Shown in pieces: positions 20,097 through 31,912 of a stretch of DNA of 37,675 nt. The stretch spans positions 1 through 37,675 of the forward strand of contig JAKSYS010000615.1 in assembly GCA_022925895.1 (NCBI GenBank). The letters run 5' to 3'. Source of the DNA: Fragilaria crotonensis (Eukaryota > Bacillariophyta > Fragilariophyceae > Fragilariales > Fragilariaceae). A program made the position numbers and the translations under genes. Below the pieces are notes generated by a model. That model ran no database searches. It was not told the DNA's origin and saw only the letters and a list, made by a program, of their open reading frames with translations. How positions within the stretch are numbered: the stretch's first letter is position 1; every line of letters begins with the position of its first letter.

Positions 20097-21210
20097 CTAC
20101 CTCTTCCAAAACGTCAAAAGCACCTTCTGTATCAGAGTCTTTGATTGGGACGCCCGAGCAATGTCGACAGTAACCGACGCTTCTTTGGCAAAGCCCTTCT
20201 TGATTTGGCTACAGAACAACGCAAATTCCTCCCTTCAAGCCTCCATATCCTTGGCTCCTCCTGAGGTTCCTTGCAATACATCAGCAAGCAAACGATCGTT
20301 CGCGGTGGGATCTTCGTTAACACTCATTGATTTTGATGTCCGAGCAACGTCGACTGTCAGCGACGCTTCTTCTTCCAAGCCGTCATAGATTTTGCTGCAA
20401 GACCTCGAGAATTCTTCACGCAGCGCCGCCATATCAGGTCGCAATGGAGTGGCTTGGACACCAACCGAAATTTCCTTGGCAAGGTCCATATGCATTTGAC
20501 TGCAGGACCTTTTCAACTCTTCCCGTAGTGCCGACAAATCTGTCCCTCCTGAAGTTCGCCTTGGAGCTGCATGCGTCGGGGTTCGGCTCGAGATAGGAAC
20601 GGGAACGTTGACTTCAACAGACGCTTCCTTTGCAAGGTCCATATGCATTTGGCTGTAAGACTTTTTTAATCCCTCCCGTAGAGAAGCCAGATCAGTCCTT
20701 CCTGAGGTTCGCCTTTGAGCTACATTCGTCGGGATTGGACTCCTGATAGGAAAGTTTACTTCAACCGAAGCTTCCTTGGAAAGGTCCGAATGCATTTGAC
20801 TGTATGAAGTTTTGAATTCCTCCCTCAGAGCTCCCAGATCAGGCCCTCTTGAGGTTCGCCTTGTAGCTGCAATCGTTGAGGTAGGACTCTGGGTAGGATT
20901 GTTGATTTCAACCGAAGCTTCCTTTGCGAGGTCCAAATGCAATTGGCTGTATGACCTTTTGAATTCCTCCCTTAGAGCCCCCAGATCAGTCCCTCTTGAG
21001 GTTCGCCTTGGAGCTGCAGTCGTCCTGATTGGGGACCGGAGAGGCGCTTCGACACCCATCGACGCTTCCTTTACCAAGCCGATATTGATTTGGCTACATG
21101 ATCGTTTGAACTCCTCCCGCAGACCCGCCATGTTAGTTCCTCCAGAGGTTCGCAGCGGAGCTGCATTCGTCCAGGCTTGCCCTTCGATAGGAATGTCGTC
21201 CTTCCCTGCC
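20097..21210 (-). repeat. Seven ~150-bp coding tandem repeats
   Basis: Each unit encodes LREEFKRSxSQMHxDLAKEA plus a variable linker. Units two to four are closest to each other; five is short; six and seven share VDVARTSKS / VDIARASQS, forming a separate subtype. Confidence 0.8.
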
Positions 21211-21281
21211 ATTTTGATATTGACACTGGCAGACGTCGCGAAGGTCGAGAGCAACAAAATATATATGGCTGGTTTCACCAT
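20235..21281 (-). CDS. Secreted protein of ~50-aa tandem repeats
   Basis: 348 residues, unrecognised. A signal peptide (MVKPAIYILLLSTFATSA) precedes six complete repeats of about 48-60 residues. The core is ALREEFKRSYSQMHMDLAKE then ASVEVN, followed by a Pro/Ser linker and RRTSGGTDL. The core should form an amphipathic helix; RRTS resembles a basophilic kinase site. After the stop TGA (20235-20237) the same frame stays open to TAG 20097-20099 and encodes a seventh core (REEFALFCSQIKKGFAKEAS). The TGA stands exactly where the other repeats have Leu. So the protein is truncated by a recent nonsense change, or the stop is read through, or the base calls are wrong here. No membrane segment after the signal peptide. 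Function unknown. Confidence 0.7.
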   Translation of the reverse strand: MVKPAIYILLLSTFATSASVNIKMAGKDDIPIEGQAWTNAAPLRTSGGTNMAGLREEFKRSCSQINIGLVKEASMGVEAPLRSPIRTTAAPRRTSRGTDLGALREEFKRSYSQLHLDLAKEASVEINNPTQSPTSTIAATRRTSRGPDLGALREEFKTSYSQMHSDLSKEASVEVNFPIRSPIPTNVAQRRTSGRTDLASLREGLKKSYSQMHMDLAKEASVEVNVPVPISSRTPTHAAPRRTSGGTDLSALREELKRSCSQMHMDLAKEISVGVQATPLRPDMAALREEFSRSCSKIYDGLEEEASLTVDVARTSKSMSVNEDPTANDRLLADVLQGTSGGAKDMEA

Positions 21282-24200
21282 AAAGAATCGGCAGGTAGCC
21301 TATAGTATGTTTTCAACGTCGAAAGTGAAACCCCTTAAGTGTTTTCTTTGGCATGACGTCACCAGAATGAATTTTTATCACGTTGCAACCAAGGGCATTG
21401 ACCATGGGATTACACGGCTGCGAAGCAATCACGAACATGAAGACTATCGTCCTCACAAGGAAAATAGACTTCTTCATTGCCCGAGGGATCGAATAATATG
21501 AGTGAGGACGATAGTCCTCGCACACTTGCAAATATTTTGGCAAGTGTAAGGAGCACCTTTTGCGAACATTTTCTGCAACCGTTTTTCAGTTGCATGTACT
21601 CCACAGATGTCAAGTGCTTCATTAACAGTGAGTCCAGCACCTAACATTCTTCGCAAGGATGTGAGATCCACGGACGCTGTTGTTCAAGAAGTCAGCATTC
21701 AATGACCAGCGTTCAACACATGCCAATCATGTGTTGAAAGATTTTGACGCCTTACAACCAGAATGGTATTTGTTCGATGACGACTGTATCTCCGACAGGA
21801 AAATAAGAGCTGCATCATCTAAAATGATAACGGGGAGGCCAAGATGGAGCAGAGGATGGAGAAGGGGATGATCACGATCGTCAGCAAGACGCTCGTGTCC
21901 TTCGCAGATTGTTTGGCATCATGTCGTTAGCTCAGATTTGGCTACCAGTCGTCGTTGGCCGCTCGTCTTGTCAGCAATTGTACTTGATTTGATTCAGACT
22001 CCTCTGGACAATCGCTCTTTGCTCAAATTGTGCATTGTACGATGCAGATTAGAAACAGAAACAGTTGTAAGTTAATGTGTTCACGTGGTGTTCACATTTT
22101 GCTGAATTGAGACCGCATCACAAACCCTGCGGATTGCGGGATGCAACTGTACATCGCAAAATAGCGATTCCTCAACAGGGTTTCCTTGCAAGCAAGCATA
22201 GTTGGCCATGATATAACAGAAGTACTCTGATTTCAAGTCCTTCATAAACAAGTACAATATCCTTCAAAATAGGTTGGATTGGTCGGAAGCTGTTGATAAG
22301 AACTCAGCACAATTTGTGACTCGAGAAGTTAAACATTACCACTACACTGTGACCATTTTTTTCACTACACCTCCTTCCTAACTGCAAGTGTGACGATGAC
22401 CATAGGGCGGCATGCACACTTGTACATCGACCACCAGGAACTCCAAATCAATGTCGCATACAATGATAGGATTTGTCATCATAGACAATATCGCATCCAT
22501 AGAGTATGCCAGGATCACACCGCCCTCACTGGAGATAAATTGCCTCAGCAGCATGATAATCATAGGACTCTTGTTTTAATTCGTGCCGACCGACTTGCGC
22601 CGCAGCCAAGGCGTATCTGTGAGTTTCAATCGCTCAAGTTTTCGAAGAGACATACGACGCTACCGGCGGTGGGCTTGTTAATCAGTTGGACTGCGAATGC
22701 CAATGACAGCAACATGGTTTGGGACCCCCTCCTTATAACAACGCTGTGTATTCTTCTGAAAACCTCATGCCATAACAGGTTTTCAAGCACAAGATGCTAC
22801 ACGGTGAATTACGACACACCACCATCCACCAACACATTGCACGACTGATGGTGGAAGCCTTGCTACTGCTGCATTAGTTCACTCATCCCAGCAAGAACAG
22901 CAACTTATGTTACTTGACATCGAGCAGCTCATGAAAAAGGTCAATTCGCATGGATGTGCATTGACTTTGGCCAACGCAAGGAAGGAAGGCTGAATAAAGA
23001 GAGAGGAGGTGGTGCCATCGCGTGCAGATACGAGAGTGGACTCAAAAAAGAGAATGTTCACCAAAAATATCTACTATAGAATTTAATGAACGTCTGTACA
23101 AAAGGTACCAAGATCTACCTCGCGAGGGTTGAGGGTGAAACCAGCCATACTCCGAGGGAAGGATACTTGCACCTGTTCTACATATAGATTTCAAAAACCC
23201 ACTCCTATAGGAAGAGTCTTAAGACTTATTGAGAATGTTATTTCTACGAGTATCATAGTCGAGGATTCGAATCGAAATAAAAGATCTCAAGTCGCAGTTA
23301 GGAAGAATTATGACCTTTATGCGCTGTCGTCGGCATCTTGGTTTCTCAAATTCGATACACAGCGATCGAGAAACGTGACAAAAGTGACATGCATTGACGG
23401 GCACCATGACTCTTTTTTAATGCCTCGTGCTCCGAATATGCCCTCAAGAGCCAAGGTCACGATTGGGACATAATGCAACGTTGGGTCACGCCAATTTGAT
23501 TCTTGACCTGACATTTCGTATAGAGTATGGAACTCCAGTGTCCAGTGCTATCAAACAAAATACCTCTTGCAAAGACAGGTTTGGTTCGTATGGGTACCAG
23601 GCGTACTGTCGGAGTTTTGGACTATGGACCGCTTCGACGACAAAAACAGGATTGAAGTTGCGGGAAGAGAACCTCCTCAAAAATTTCGGCCTATTTACCG
23701 TTAACAAATTCTCCGACGACCGACAGGTGAGCTAAAGAAATTTAATGTGACGAGAGGGCTGATTACAACTCTTGTATTTCCACGATTTGGAGGATCCTCA
23801 TCGTACTTGAGGTTTTGTTCGTCGTCATTGGAGTGTTGGGTCGCCATTCCTGGCTGTCCACATTAGTTGTGTGACATGATCAAATAAAGCCAACAAGCAT
23901 GAGCCATACAACTTTGCTCAGCGTGACTACTAGCTAGCAGTGCTCACCCCTCAAGCCAGATGTTGCTTCTTCCCTTCCAATAGGAATCGCCAATCCTAAG
24001 CCTCCTGGATTTGGCCCTACAGATGAGATGGATATTGAGAAACCTCTGGAGAGAACATTTTGGATGATTTAGTCCAGCAGTACTATTCTACCCATTGCAA
24101 TCAAGTATAGTATTGGATATGCATCCCCTGTAATCGAGTCTCTGACAATACTACCTTGGTTAAAAAGGAATAAAGATTGCCCTAAAGATTGCCTCTGTTT

Positions 24201-25675
24201 GAATTGTCATTTACTATAGCACCACATTTGTCTCACAATGTGACTCTGTCTTTGATGTTGACTTCGTTTACTAATCACCAGCAGCACTGGGATTAATTGG
24301 ACCATGTAGCACTCAACATTATCACAAACATGCCAGATTACAATACTTTGGACTATCATGAACAAATGTTAACAGTTGAAGCAGGATACCCACAGATAGT
24401 CTTGCTCTCAATAAAAGTGCAACATCAGGATGAAGGATGTTTTCTGCGAAGAGTGAAACAGCAAGAGCTGTACCATCAGTTATTATGATGTGCTCCAAGA
24501 CTTTCCAATTTTCTGGTTATCATTGAAAGAGTTGTAATGCAAATATATTCGCAAATGAAAGATGTGATATCTACTGAGATTCACATTGCATTTGCTTCCA
24601 CTTTTGCCAACAACACCACCATGCGGGACGACCGCACAACTCAAGATATTGCAATCAGGGCCATTGCTTTAAGTCAGCATTGTCAGACTCAGCACCCTAC
24701 TGGAGGATGGTCGACAAAACAGTTCTTGAGGGTTGACAGGGACAGCAGCAGCCATGCAGTGAACAAAGGTATAAGCAAGCGGACAAACTTATTGATTGAT
24801 CACTTGGAGAGGAGGACTCAAGATGCACTTGTGTAAAAACTGCCGCATGGCCTTGATGACTGCAGATGCCAGTGAGAAAGTCACCACATCATGTGCTTCA
24901 TGGTTTACCTTGCTTGTAATTAGCATCCTTGAAGACGATGCAATATTTCAATGACAACAAAGCAGCAGGTTGGGTACTTTATGCATCTTTGCAAAAGTTT
25001 TGACTGGAGGTAAGTCTATAGTAGTATTTTTTTACATTTTGTTTACAAGGACACAAGCTAGAGAGAGAGCGAAAACGACGGAACAAATTGACGGGTTTGC
25101 TATCCCGCGCGACCTTCATCCATGATAACATCACTCACTCGTCATGTAACGGACAGGAGTACACGATGTACAAGTTTTACGTAGTACTACTGGATTACTG
25201 TTACTCCAGCGTATTCATAAAAAAAAGCTTTCAACGCCTTGTCCACCGATTGCCAACGGTCGACTCGATCACACTTCGCACGTCAATGCGCCGTTTCTGA
25301 TTCAATAGCGTAGGTAACGTGCCACACTGTACCATTACTGCGACAGCAATTTACCGTAGTACCAGCATCGTACAATTCCTACGCGTACATTGCGCACCTG
25401 CAACGACTTTTACTCGAGACTTACGTACAGTACTGGTTTACTCAGTACTCCGTTCTCGTACCTCCAGCTGTAGTAGTATCCTGTATCCCACTCACCTCAA
25501 CAGACTTGCATTTTTCCCTACGCGGTACGAGTAGGTCTAGTAGAAGAACGAACACGACCAACAACGAACGACACAACGCTCTTGACTGCTGTTGGTGATT
25601 TAAATTGCCATCACACAAGATTCGTTCTTGCTTTTGAGATTGCTCGATCAAAGACGACAACAACAACCAAGAACG
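21282..25675. other. 4.4-kb stretch without a recognisable gene
   Basis: Many short frames on both strands, the largest about 152 codons at 22390-22848, none with motifs I can place. Composition and scattered stops suggest old transposon or gene debris. Visible details: a hairpin at 21442-21516, a small direct repeat TAAAGATTGCCCTAAAGATTGCC near 24170, and a GTAC-rich stretch at about 25300-25540 just upstream of the next gene. Confidence 0.45.
21442..21516. repeat. 15-bp perfect inverted repeat with 45-base loop
   Basis: GACTATCGTCCTCAC at 21442-21456 pairs exactly with GTGAGGACGATAGTC at 21502-21516. It lies upstream of the minus-strand repeat-protein gene. Could be a remnant of a small element or a folded RNA. 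Confidence 0.7.
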
Positions 25676-26904
25676 ATGAGTCGTTCAACAACAACATCCC
25701 CAACAATCACACCACAAATGGCAGTATTGGGACGAGATGGCCGCGATTTGAATGTAGGATATCATGAGTCGCCCTTCTTGTTGCATCGCAGTCCAGCAGA
25801 TGCAGCAGCAGCAGCAGCGGCAACATCGTCCTCGTCGTCGTCGACAGCCAACAACAGCAACAACAACAAATCATCTAAATGGTGGGGAAAGTGGAAGCTT
25901 CCATCGACATTGCCCTCCGCCTCCATATTAATGGCTGGTGATCGCGGTAATGTCAATGATGGCATTCCCGAGGACGATGACAACCAGCACGACGATTCCG
26001 CGTCGTACACATCCATGGGCGAGATCATGAATGACGAGGAGAGTGTCGGGAGCAAGAACAGCAACTCCAAGCCGTCGTTGGCAATATTGCGATCCTTGGC
26101 TTTATTTCATCCCACACCATCATCATCCAGCGATCATCCAATGTCTCAACAGCATAATGGCCGCACAACAACTACAACAAGGAGCAATGATAATGGTCTT
26201 TTCACTTCTGTCGCTTCAGATGAATTCGTCAAACCACCCGCTAAAGAAGAGGCGGTTCGAAACGATTGTTCCTTCTTTTATCAAGGTTTTGAGGAAACTC
26301 CAGCAGCGCCTATGACGACGTCGTCATTACAGAATCAAACCTATGGTTTGTCGGTCTACAATCCCTTGGTTCCAACTCCGCCGAGACATCGTGCAGCATA
26401 CCGGGCTCGATTTCAACAACTCAATGAGGAATGGCGACGGCATGCGGATATTTACGGCGAGGACAATGAACTTTGGTTGCGAGATGAAGACGACGAAGTT
26501 GACACCATCGATTCTTCGACTCTCAGTGTATCCAATGTCATGCATTCTTCCCTTTGTTGGGCACAAGATGGACGGATATTGATGACACTACCAAAGATAA
26601 GGTGCGCCTCCTCATGGATGAAGATTTAGAACCTGGGATATTGTCCGTCGAACAGGGTAATCCAATCCAGAGCAATAACGGCGACAATCATCACAACAAG
26701 GACGAAATCATGTATGTTTTGACGGTCGATGAGAATCTCTATCGCCGCGTCATTGGAGAAATATCCGATGCCACCTCGTCACGCTTTGGATTGCACCAAT
26801 TCTGTACCGACGAGGGACGTGTGGATATATCCGTCGCAGTCATGTGTCTCCTACTGGTTATGCTCATTTTGCTCATCAATACCATTATTTGGCCCGTCGA
26901 CTAG
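25676..26904 (+). CDS. Low-complexity protein with C-terminal membrane anchor, one frame break
   Basis: Unrecognised by function. About 409 residues from ATG 25676. The N-terminal half is low complexity: Thr/Ser tract, eight Ala, Ser and Asn runs, then SKWWGKWKLPSTLP. The central part holds SVYNPLVPTPPRHRAAYRAR and FQQLNEEWRRHADIYGEDNE. The C-terminal part holds KDKVRLLMDEDLEPGILSVE, YVLTVDENLYRRVIGEISDA and a final hydrophobic helix (VAVMCLLLVMLILLINTIIW) six codons before the end, so it is tail-anchored with most of the chain in the cytosol. The frame changes at 26570-26571, where GG needs one more G to read WAQDGTDIDDTTKDK; protein-like sequence on both sides argues for an indel error. The conserved C-terminal block resembles uncharacterised diatom proteins as far as I recall. 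Confidence 0.65.
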
Positions 26905-29900
26905 GCACACATGTCGGTTCCTTATGATTTACTCGATCCCGGTGTTGTGGCAGGGCTCTGTCACGGCACATCAAATTCCAATCCCTGATGTTTGGCACCT
27001 ACGCCTACGGGTACCAAACGACAGTACAACCTTCATTCCGTTATGGTTGACACTTGACACTGTTCACTATCCTACTATACATATTACGGCACTAACATCC
27101 AGAAACATCGTGGACCGATGTCGCTCCAAGCTGCCGGATGCACCGCTCTTGGATGGGATCATTATGTCCATTATGCCACCGCCATCACGTCGTTTCCATT
27201 AAGAAAAAGAACAATCGATCGAAGGTTTTGAACTCCCTAGTTCCCCCTTGAAGTCCATGGTAGGTACAGGCACCTGGAACAAACATAAACGATTTATAGT
27301 AGCTGAGCGAGTGGAAGTATAGGCAACGTTGGCAACCTTCTCAACCAACTTCTAACCGCAGCAAGTTTTTGATCTCATTTTGGGCTTCCTTTTCTTCCTC
27401 TCCAAGTAAGGACACTATTTATGTTTATTGACGAACTCATGATTTACCTACTTAGTTTTCGAGATATATAAACATCATAAGTGTACGGTTCAGTACCAGG
27501 TAGCTAATTACTTTGGCCAATTGAGTTTATTGTTGGTCGGAGTACCCAGCAAGACTTTCCTCACGTTACATGCATTACACATACATCCCAATGGTATGTG
27601 CTACCAGTCTGTTTTTAAGCGAAAGGAACGTATTTCACTTTAAGTTGATGAGCATAGAAGCAATTTCAAGCTTGTAGTGAAGCAATCATGGTTGTGATGG
27701 AGGGCAATACAATTAAATTCATAGCATTTGTATGGTAGGTCCCATAGGATTTTACATCTTAAACGTGGTATTTGCTATTACACCTGAAATCTTTGCTCAG
27801 AATGTAAAGCACTTGCTTTCTAGTATTACAATTGCCAATATGACTGCTAAACTAACACATCAAATTTTAGTACCACACATGCAAAACCACACAAGCCAAT
27901 AATCTTTGACCACATTTCACAAACAAATGCTATCTCCATGTGCAATTCTTCTCTACACAACCTTTGATACCAAACCAATACCTGAGGAACATATGGTAAA
28001 CTTGTCATGTCCATGCATACGATGCAATCATAGGATTCACTGTTGGCATTGACATGCATGGATTCACTGCCTGTTGGCATTGACATTCAAGTGACTAGTA
28101 CTATCCATAACTGAAGGTGGTGACCAGCAGCATGGCGCAGAGGCGAACCATGCATAATGCACACTGCACACCCTGTGTTGTGGATGTTATTGTCTCTCCC
28201 AGTCACCGTTGTGCGGCCAACACGCTCTCTTCAGAGAAATCGGCCCCTTATGGCTGGATGCACCAGGAAGATTCTCGAGGTGAGAGCTCTACGTACTAGT
28301 ACCACTATTTTTTAGACGGCGAAAATAGAAAATAGATTAACACGCCGAATCACTTGCTTCTGAGTCCATGGACCATGATGGTGCACATCTCAACCAATCC
28401 TTGATATTCCGTGGAGCTTCTTGCATAAACATCATCTCCTTCCTCATCATGAGTGAAATCACGTGGAAGCTCCACAGAAAACGCTGTTTTGAAAGATTCA
28501 CGGCCAATAATCACATATCTACTGATAATGTGCCAGAAATAGGCGGTATATGCTGAGCATCTACTACAACTTCTCTGGTGATTCCAGAAACATTATCTGA
28601 TGAAGAGGACTGTTGCAATATTTCCAATTTGAGAACTGGCAACCATGTTAACATCGCTGGTTTGCGATCTCGGTTCCGTCCCTGGCTGCTGGATCAATTT
28701 GTCACGGCCTCTTGTGGTAGCCTGTTGTCACAGCTAAATTACAACGTACCCAACATCTTGCAGGACTCGAGTTCTGGACGCGCATGGGGGAACCTGCCTC
28801 TAAACACTGGGATCCCTTCATTGTCACCCAAACTTGGCGGTGGTCCGCGAGTTTCGAGTTTTATCAACATGAACCTGGAATCCAGAAGTTGCCGATTATC
28901 AAGTTCGCTCATGCATTGGAAGAGACAGCATTGGCGGATGTTCGCCAAGAGCAATTCAAATATCCGGACTTGGGCAGCAGTTATTGATATGTTATCAGGA
29001 TCCACCAGGATATGTTGACGACAAAATCATAAGATTCAAGCAGACTTCTCAACCCTGCTGCCCAGCAGTACGGACCTGATTCTTGTCAACAACTTCAAAT
29101 CAATTGTTCTTGATCCGGCGCAAGCCCTCCTATCCCAGCGCCTACCTCTTCCCGCCTGTTACGAACTTTGAAATAATTTGATACTGCCACACGTCCTCGG
29201 ATGCAATTCGAGCGCAGTTATCAGCCACAAGCGGTACTACATGCCCACCATTGCCCGCCACATAGTATAATCACGACGCTGCTTTCTTTCAAAGGTTGGA
29301 TTTCGCTTGGGGCATATAATTTCCATGGCCTTCTCTTTATCCAACAAGCCGGAGGAGGATCAAGAGCATGGCGGAGGAGAAGGGGCTTTGATTAAAGGAG
29401 ATAACGAACATCACGAATCTTGTCATTGTATCTACCATGGCTGCTTTGTGGTGCAGATCTTGTCATGCTGGCGCTCGCATTGCAGGTTCTGAAACACTCG
29501 AACGCCATTTCCATTTTCTTGTGCGTTGATTCGCCATGGCTACCTTTGGGTTTGTGGGTCATCTGGGCATCAGCAGTTCAGTACACAGCTGTACAAGTAC
29601 CGTAGACTTCGTATACTTTTCTCGGTCAGCACCAAAAATCATAATACTAGGCCTACGTTAAGCTACCTAGTGTACCTAAAATATGAACCCAGCCATAGCA
29701 CGTACTCGGAGTAGCACTGTAGTCGAGTAGACTACTAGACTAGTAGTCTACTGTAGTAGTCTTCCGCTACATGTGCGAAAAAAACGTCATGAATTACTGT
29801 ACTCTCTCAATCCGAGTCGTACATTGACAAGTACTTGTACCCACTTCAGGCGGCCCCTCTCAGGGACAGGATTCTTCAATACTAAAATTGCCGAGCTCGT

Positions 29901-30868
29901 GACCAAGTGACCAAGTCAGGAATTCGAACTCTAGCAACTGTGGATTGGTTCAATTTTGCAATGGGCGGACAGCACACGGATGGACTGCATTATGCAGCAC
30001 AAATCAATTACTTCAAGGCACAGCACTTGGTAGCATTAGCCGATCGCATGTGGACCGAACAAAAGTTCATCGAATATCCTGGACCGTAAGGGTAAATGGT
30101 ACAGTATCCGCTGTGTGGTCCAGTTTTGTATGTTGGCCCTGCGTCACAAAGGAGCAGTTTGCGTATGGATGATGGAGGTACGCCATTCCACCTCGCCAAC
30201 ACGAGCTTGGATTACGGAGCGTATTGGTAACGCGAAATTGGGTTAAATGGTGCGTGCTGACACGCAACAACAGGTATCGTTTTGAAATTGTACGAGCATA
30301 CTCAACTATGAAGTAAAAATCATCAGAACATGATGATCCTTGTTGAAAAGTTACAATATTGAAATCGTCATGCCAACGGTTGCGGCACACAATTCATCGC
30401 TTCTGACATTATCTGAGGACGGGGCCTTTTCCAGTGATATAAGTTACTGGAGAGTGTGCTCCATCGTTTGCAAGGTATTGTACTATAGTAGGACGTGATG
30501 TTGAGGAGAGGAATTACTACCTGGTTGGCAACTTGAATGTTCATTCTCTTGATTGCCCGTGGTGTCCACTCATTCGTACACGATGCAGCGCCCCTCCTCC
30601 TTCCTAAATGACTTAACCCAACCACAACACCTCCATGCTCCCAAAATTTCAGGATCGTATCCAGCAATTCCTTGCCAATCAGTTGAGATAATGGGCCAGA
30701 ATGGTCTTTTCGTTTCAAGAGTGGGAGTGATGGCTGATGGGGAATGGGTGTTTGAGTTTGCTTTCATGCCACATTCGATAGCATGAGCAAGCAGTTCACT
30801 CAATGACGCCATTTGATGAAATACCAGGTTTGTTCATTGCTCATGCTTCACCCCGTACTTCGGACTCC
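26905..30868. other. 4-kb stretch without a recognisable gene
   Basis: Short frames only. The plus strand at 28578-29018 has two overlapping frames of 146 and 67 codons; the second reads WDPFIVTQTWRWSASFEFYQ and KFAHALEETALADVRQEQF, which looks like genuine but unplaced coding remains. A partial 28-base tandem duplication (GGATTCACTG...TTGGCATTGACAT) lies at about 28035-28090, and a near-palindrome at 29726-29752. Near 29570-29850 the DNA is rich in GTAC/AGTAC, as in other spacers here. Confidence 0.45.
29726..29752. repeat. 27-bp near-perfect palindrome
   Basis: Arms AGTAGACTACTAG and CTAGTAGTCTACT pair over 13 bases around a single central A, in a spacer without a gene nearby. Confidence 0.75.
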
Positions 30869-31549
30869 AGTACCACATAAAAATGGCCTTGGCCCAATAA
30901 AATGGCTTTGAACCAATCTCTTGTGAAATTCAAGGAACTCTACACAAAAACAATCCATTTTCCATAATTTCACACCATGACCTATTATAAAGCTCTCCTC
31001 AGATAACCAATAGAGATATGTTCTGCTGATAGAAAAGCATTTTAATTGCTCAATTCTCTGAAACATACTGCAGATGAGGCATCAAAACATTGTTGCACGA
31101 CCATTTTCACATGTCGAGGATGCCCTCCCAATTTCTAAAGCTACAGTTCTGAATATTTTCATACGTTTGAGAGAATTCCACTTGGCATTTGTTCTACACT
31201 ATGTGGTACAAACAGCTCGTCAAAACCCTGTACCAATACAATTTCGATTGACGATTCAACATCAAACTCTTGTGAAAATATTAAGAACGCAATATAAAAT
31301 ATTATCTATATATGTATTTATATTTATACATGACTTTGAACCAGTAAATGAAAAATGAAGACTTGTATATCATCGATAGGCAATTCGGATCTTGCTCCAG
31401 TACTTTGATCATTCCTCATTGCTGTTGACAAGCAGATGAAGGATCAATGATATAAGAACTGTTCGTTGAACATTCATGTTTCTACGGAGATGTAGTAATT
31501 TAAAACTCTTGTGAAACTATTGGTTCCAAGCCATTTTTTATGTGGTACT
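30869..31549. mobile_element. MITE-like AT-rich element with terminal inverted repeats, 681 bp
   Basis: The left end, AGTACCACATAAAAATGGC (30869-30887) continuing to TTTGAACCAAT (30905-30915), is inverted at the right end, 31519-31549 (ATTGGTTCCAAGCCATTTTTT then ATGTGGTACT). The left copy has 19 extra bases between the two blocks, itself a partial repeat (CTTGGCCCAATAAAATGGC). The interior is AT-rich with no coding frame. Single-end copies of the same motif stand at 17810-17838 and 7011-7033, so the family is dispersed. TA flanks CCACATAAA at both ends, which would suit a TA target duplication but also follows from the palindrome. Autonomous partner unknown. Confidence 0.6.
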
Positions 31550-31912
31550 ACTACTAGTACCACAGGGTACAAATACCACATTCATTGCGTTCTCGGTGTG
31601 ACACTGGTCACTTGTAGTACTGGTACTGTCTTAACCTCCAGAAAACCAAAGACAGACATCGCTCCAATCTGCCGTCTGCACGTCCATGTATCCTGCATGA
31701 TATCCTATTATGACGAGTCTTTCACGTCACAGCCATCAAGATGAGAAGCCGAATCTATTTGTTTCAGTTGAAGATATCTTGCAACGATCCCTTGAGCCAC
31801 ACATCGCACATCAACCTGTTTCCATTGCTTCTGATAACATCAATCCTCTTCAGATTCATTAGATCCTTATCAAGATCCTTACGTAGTGAACAAGTACTCC
31901 GAGTTGGCGAGT
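31550..31912. other. Upstream region of the ascorbate peroxidase gene
   Basis: No gene. A frame at 31741-32055 overlaps the peroxidase start in another phase and looks accidental. AGTAC-type motifs (CTACTAGTACCAC, GTAGTACTGGTAC) are frequent. Confidence 0.5.

Noticed and set aside
19701-21281. One long gene joining the repeat protein and the Cys-rich protein
   Set aside because: They share a frame, but three stops (TGA 20235, TAG 20097, TAG near 20043) separate them and their compositions differ sharply.
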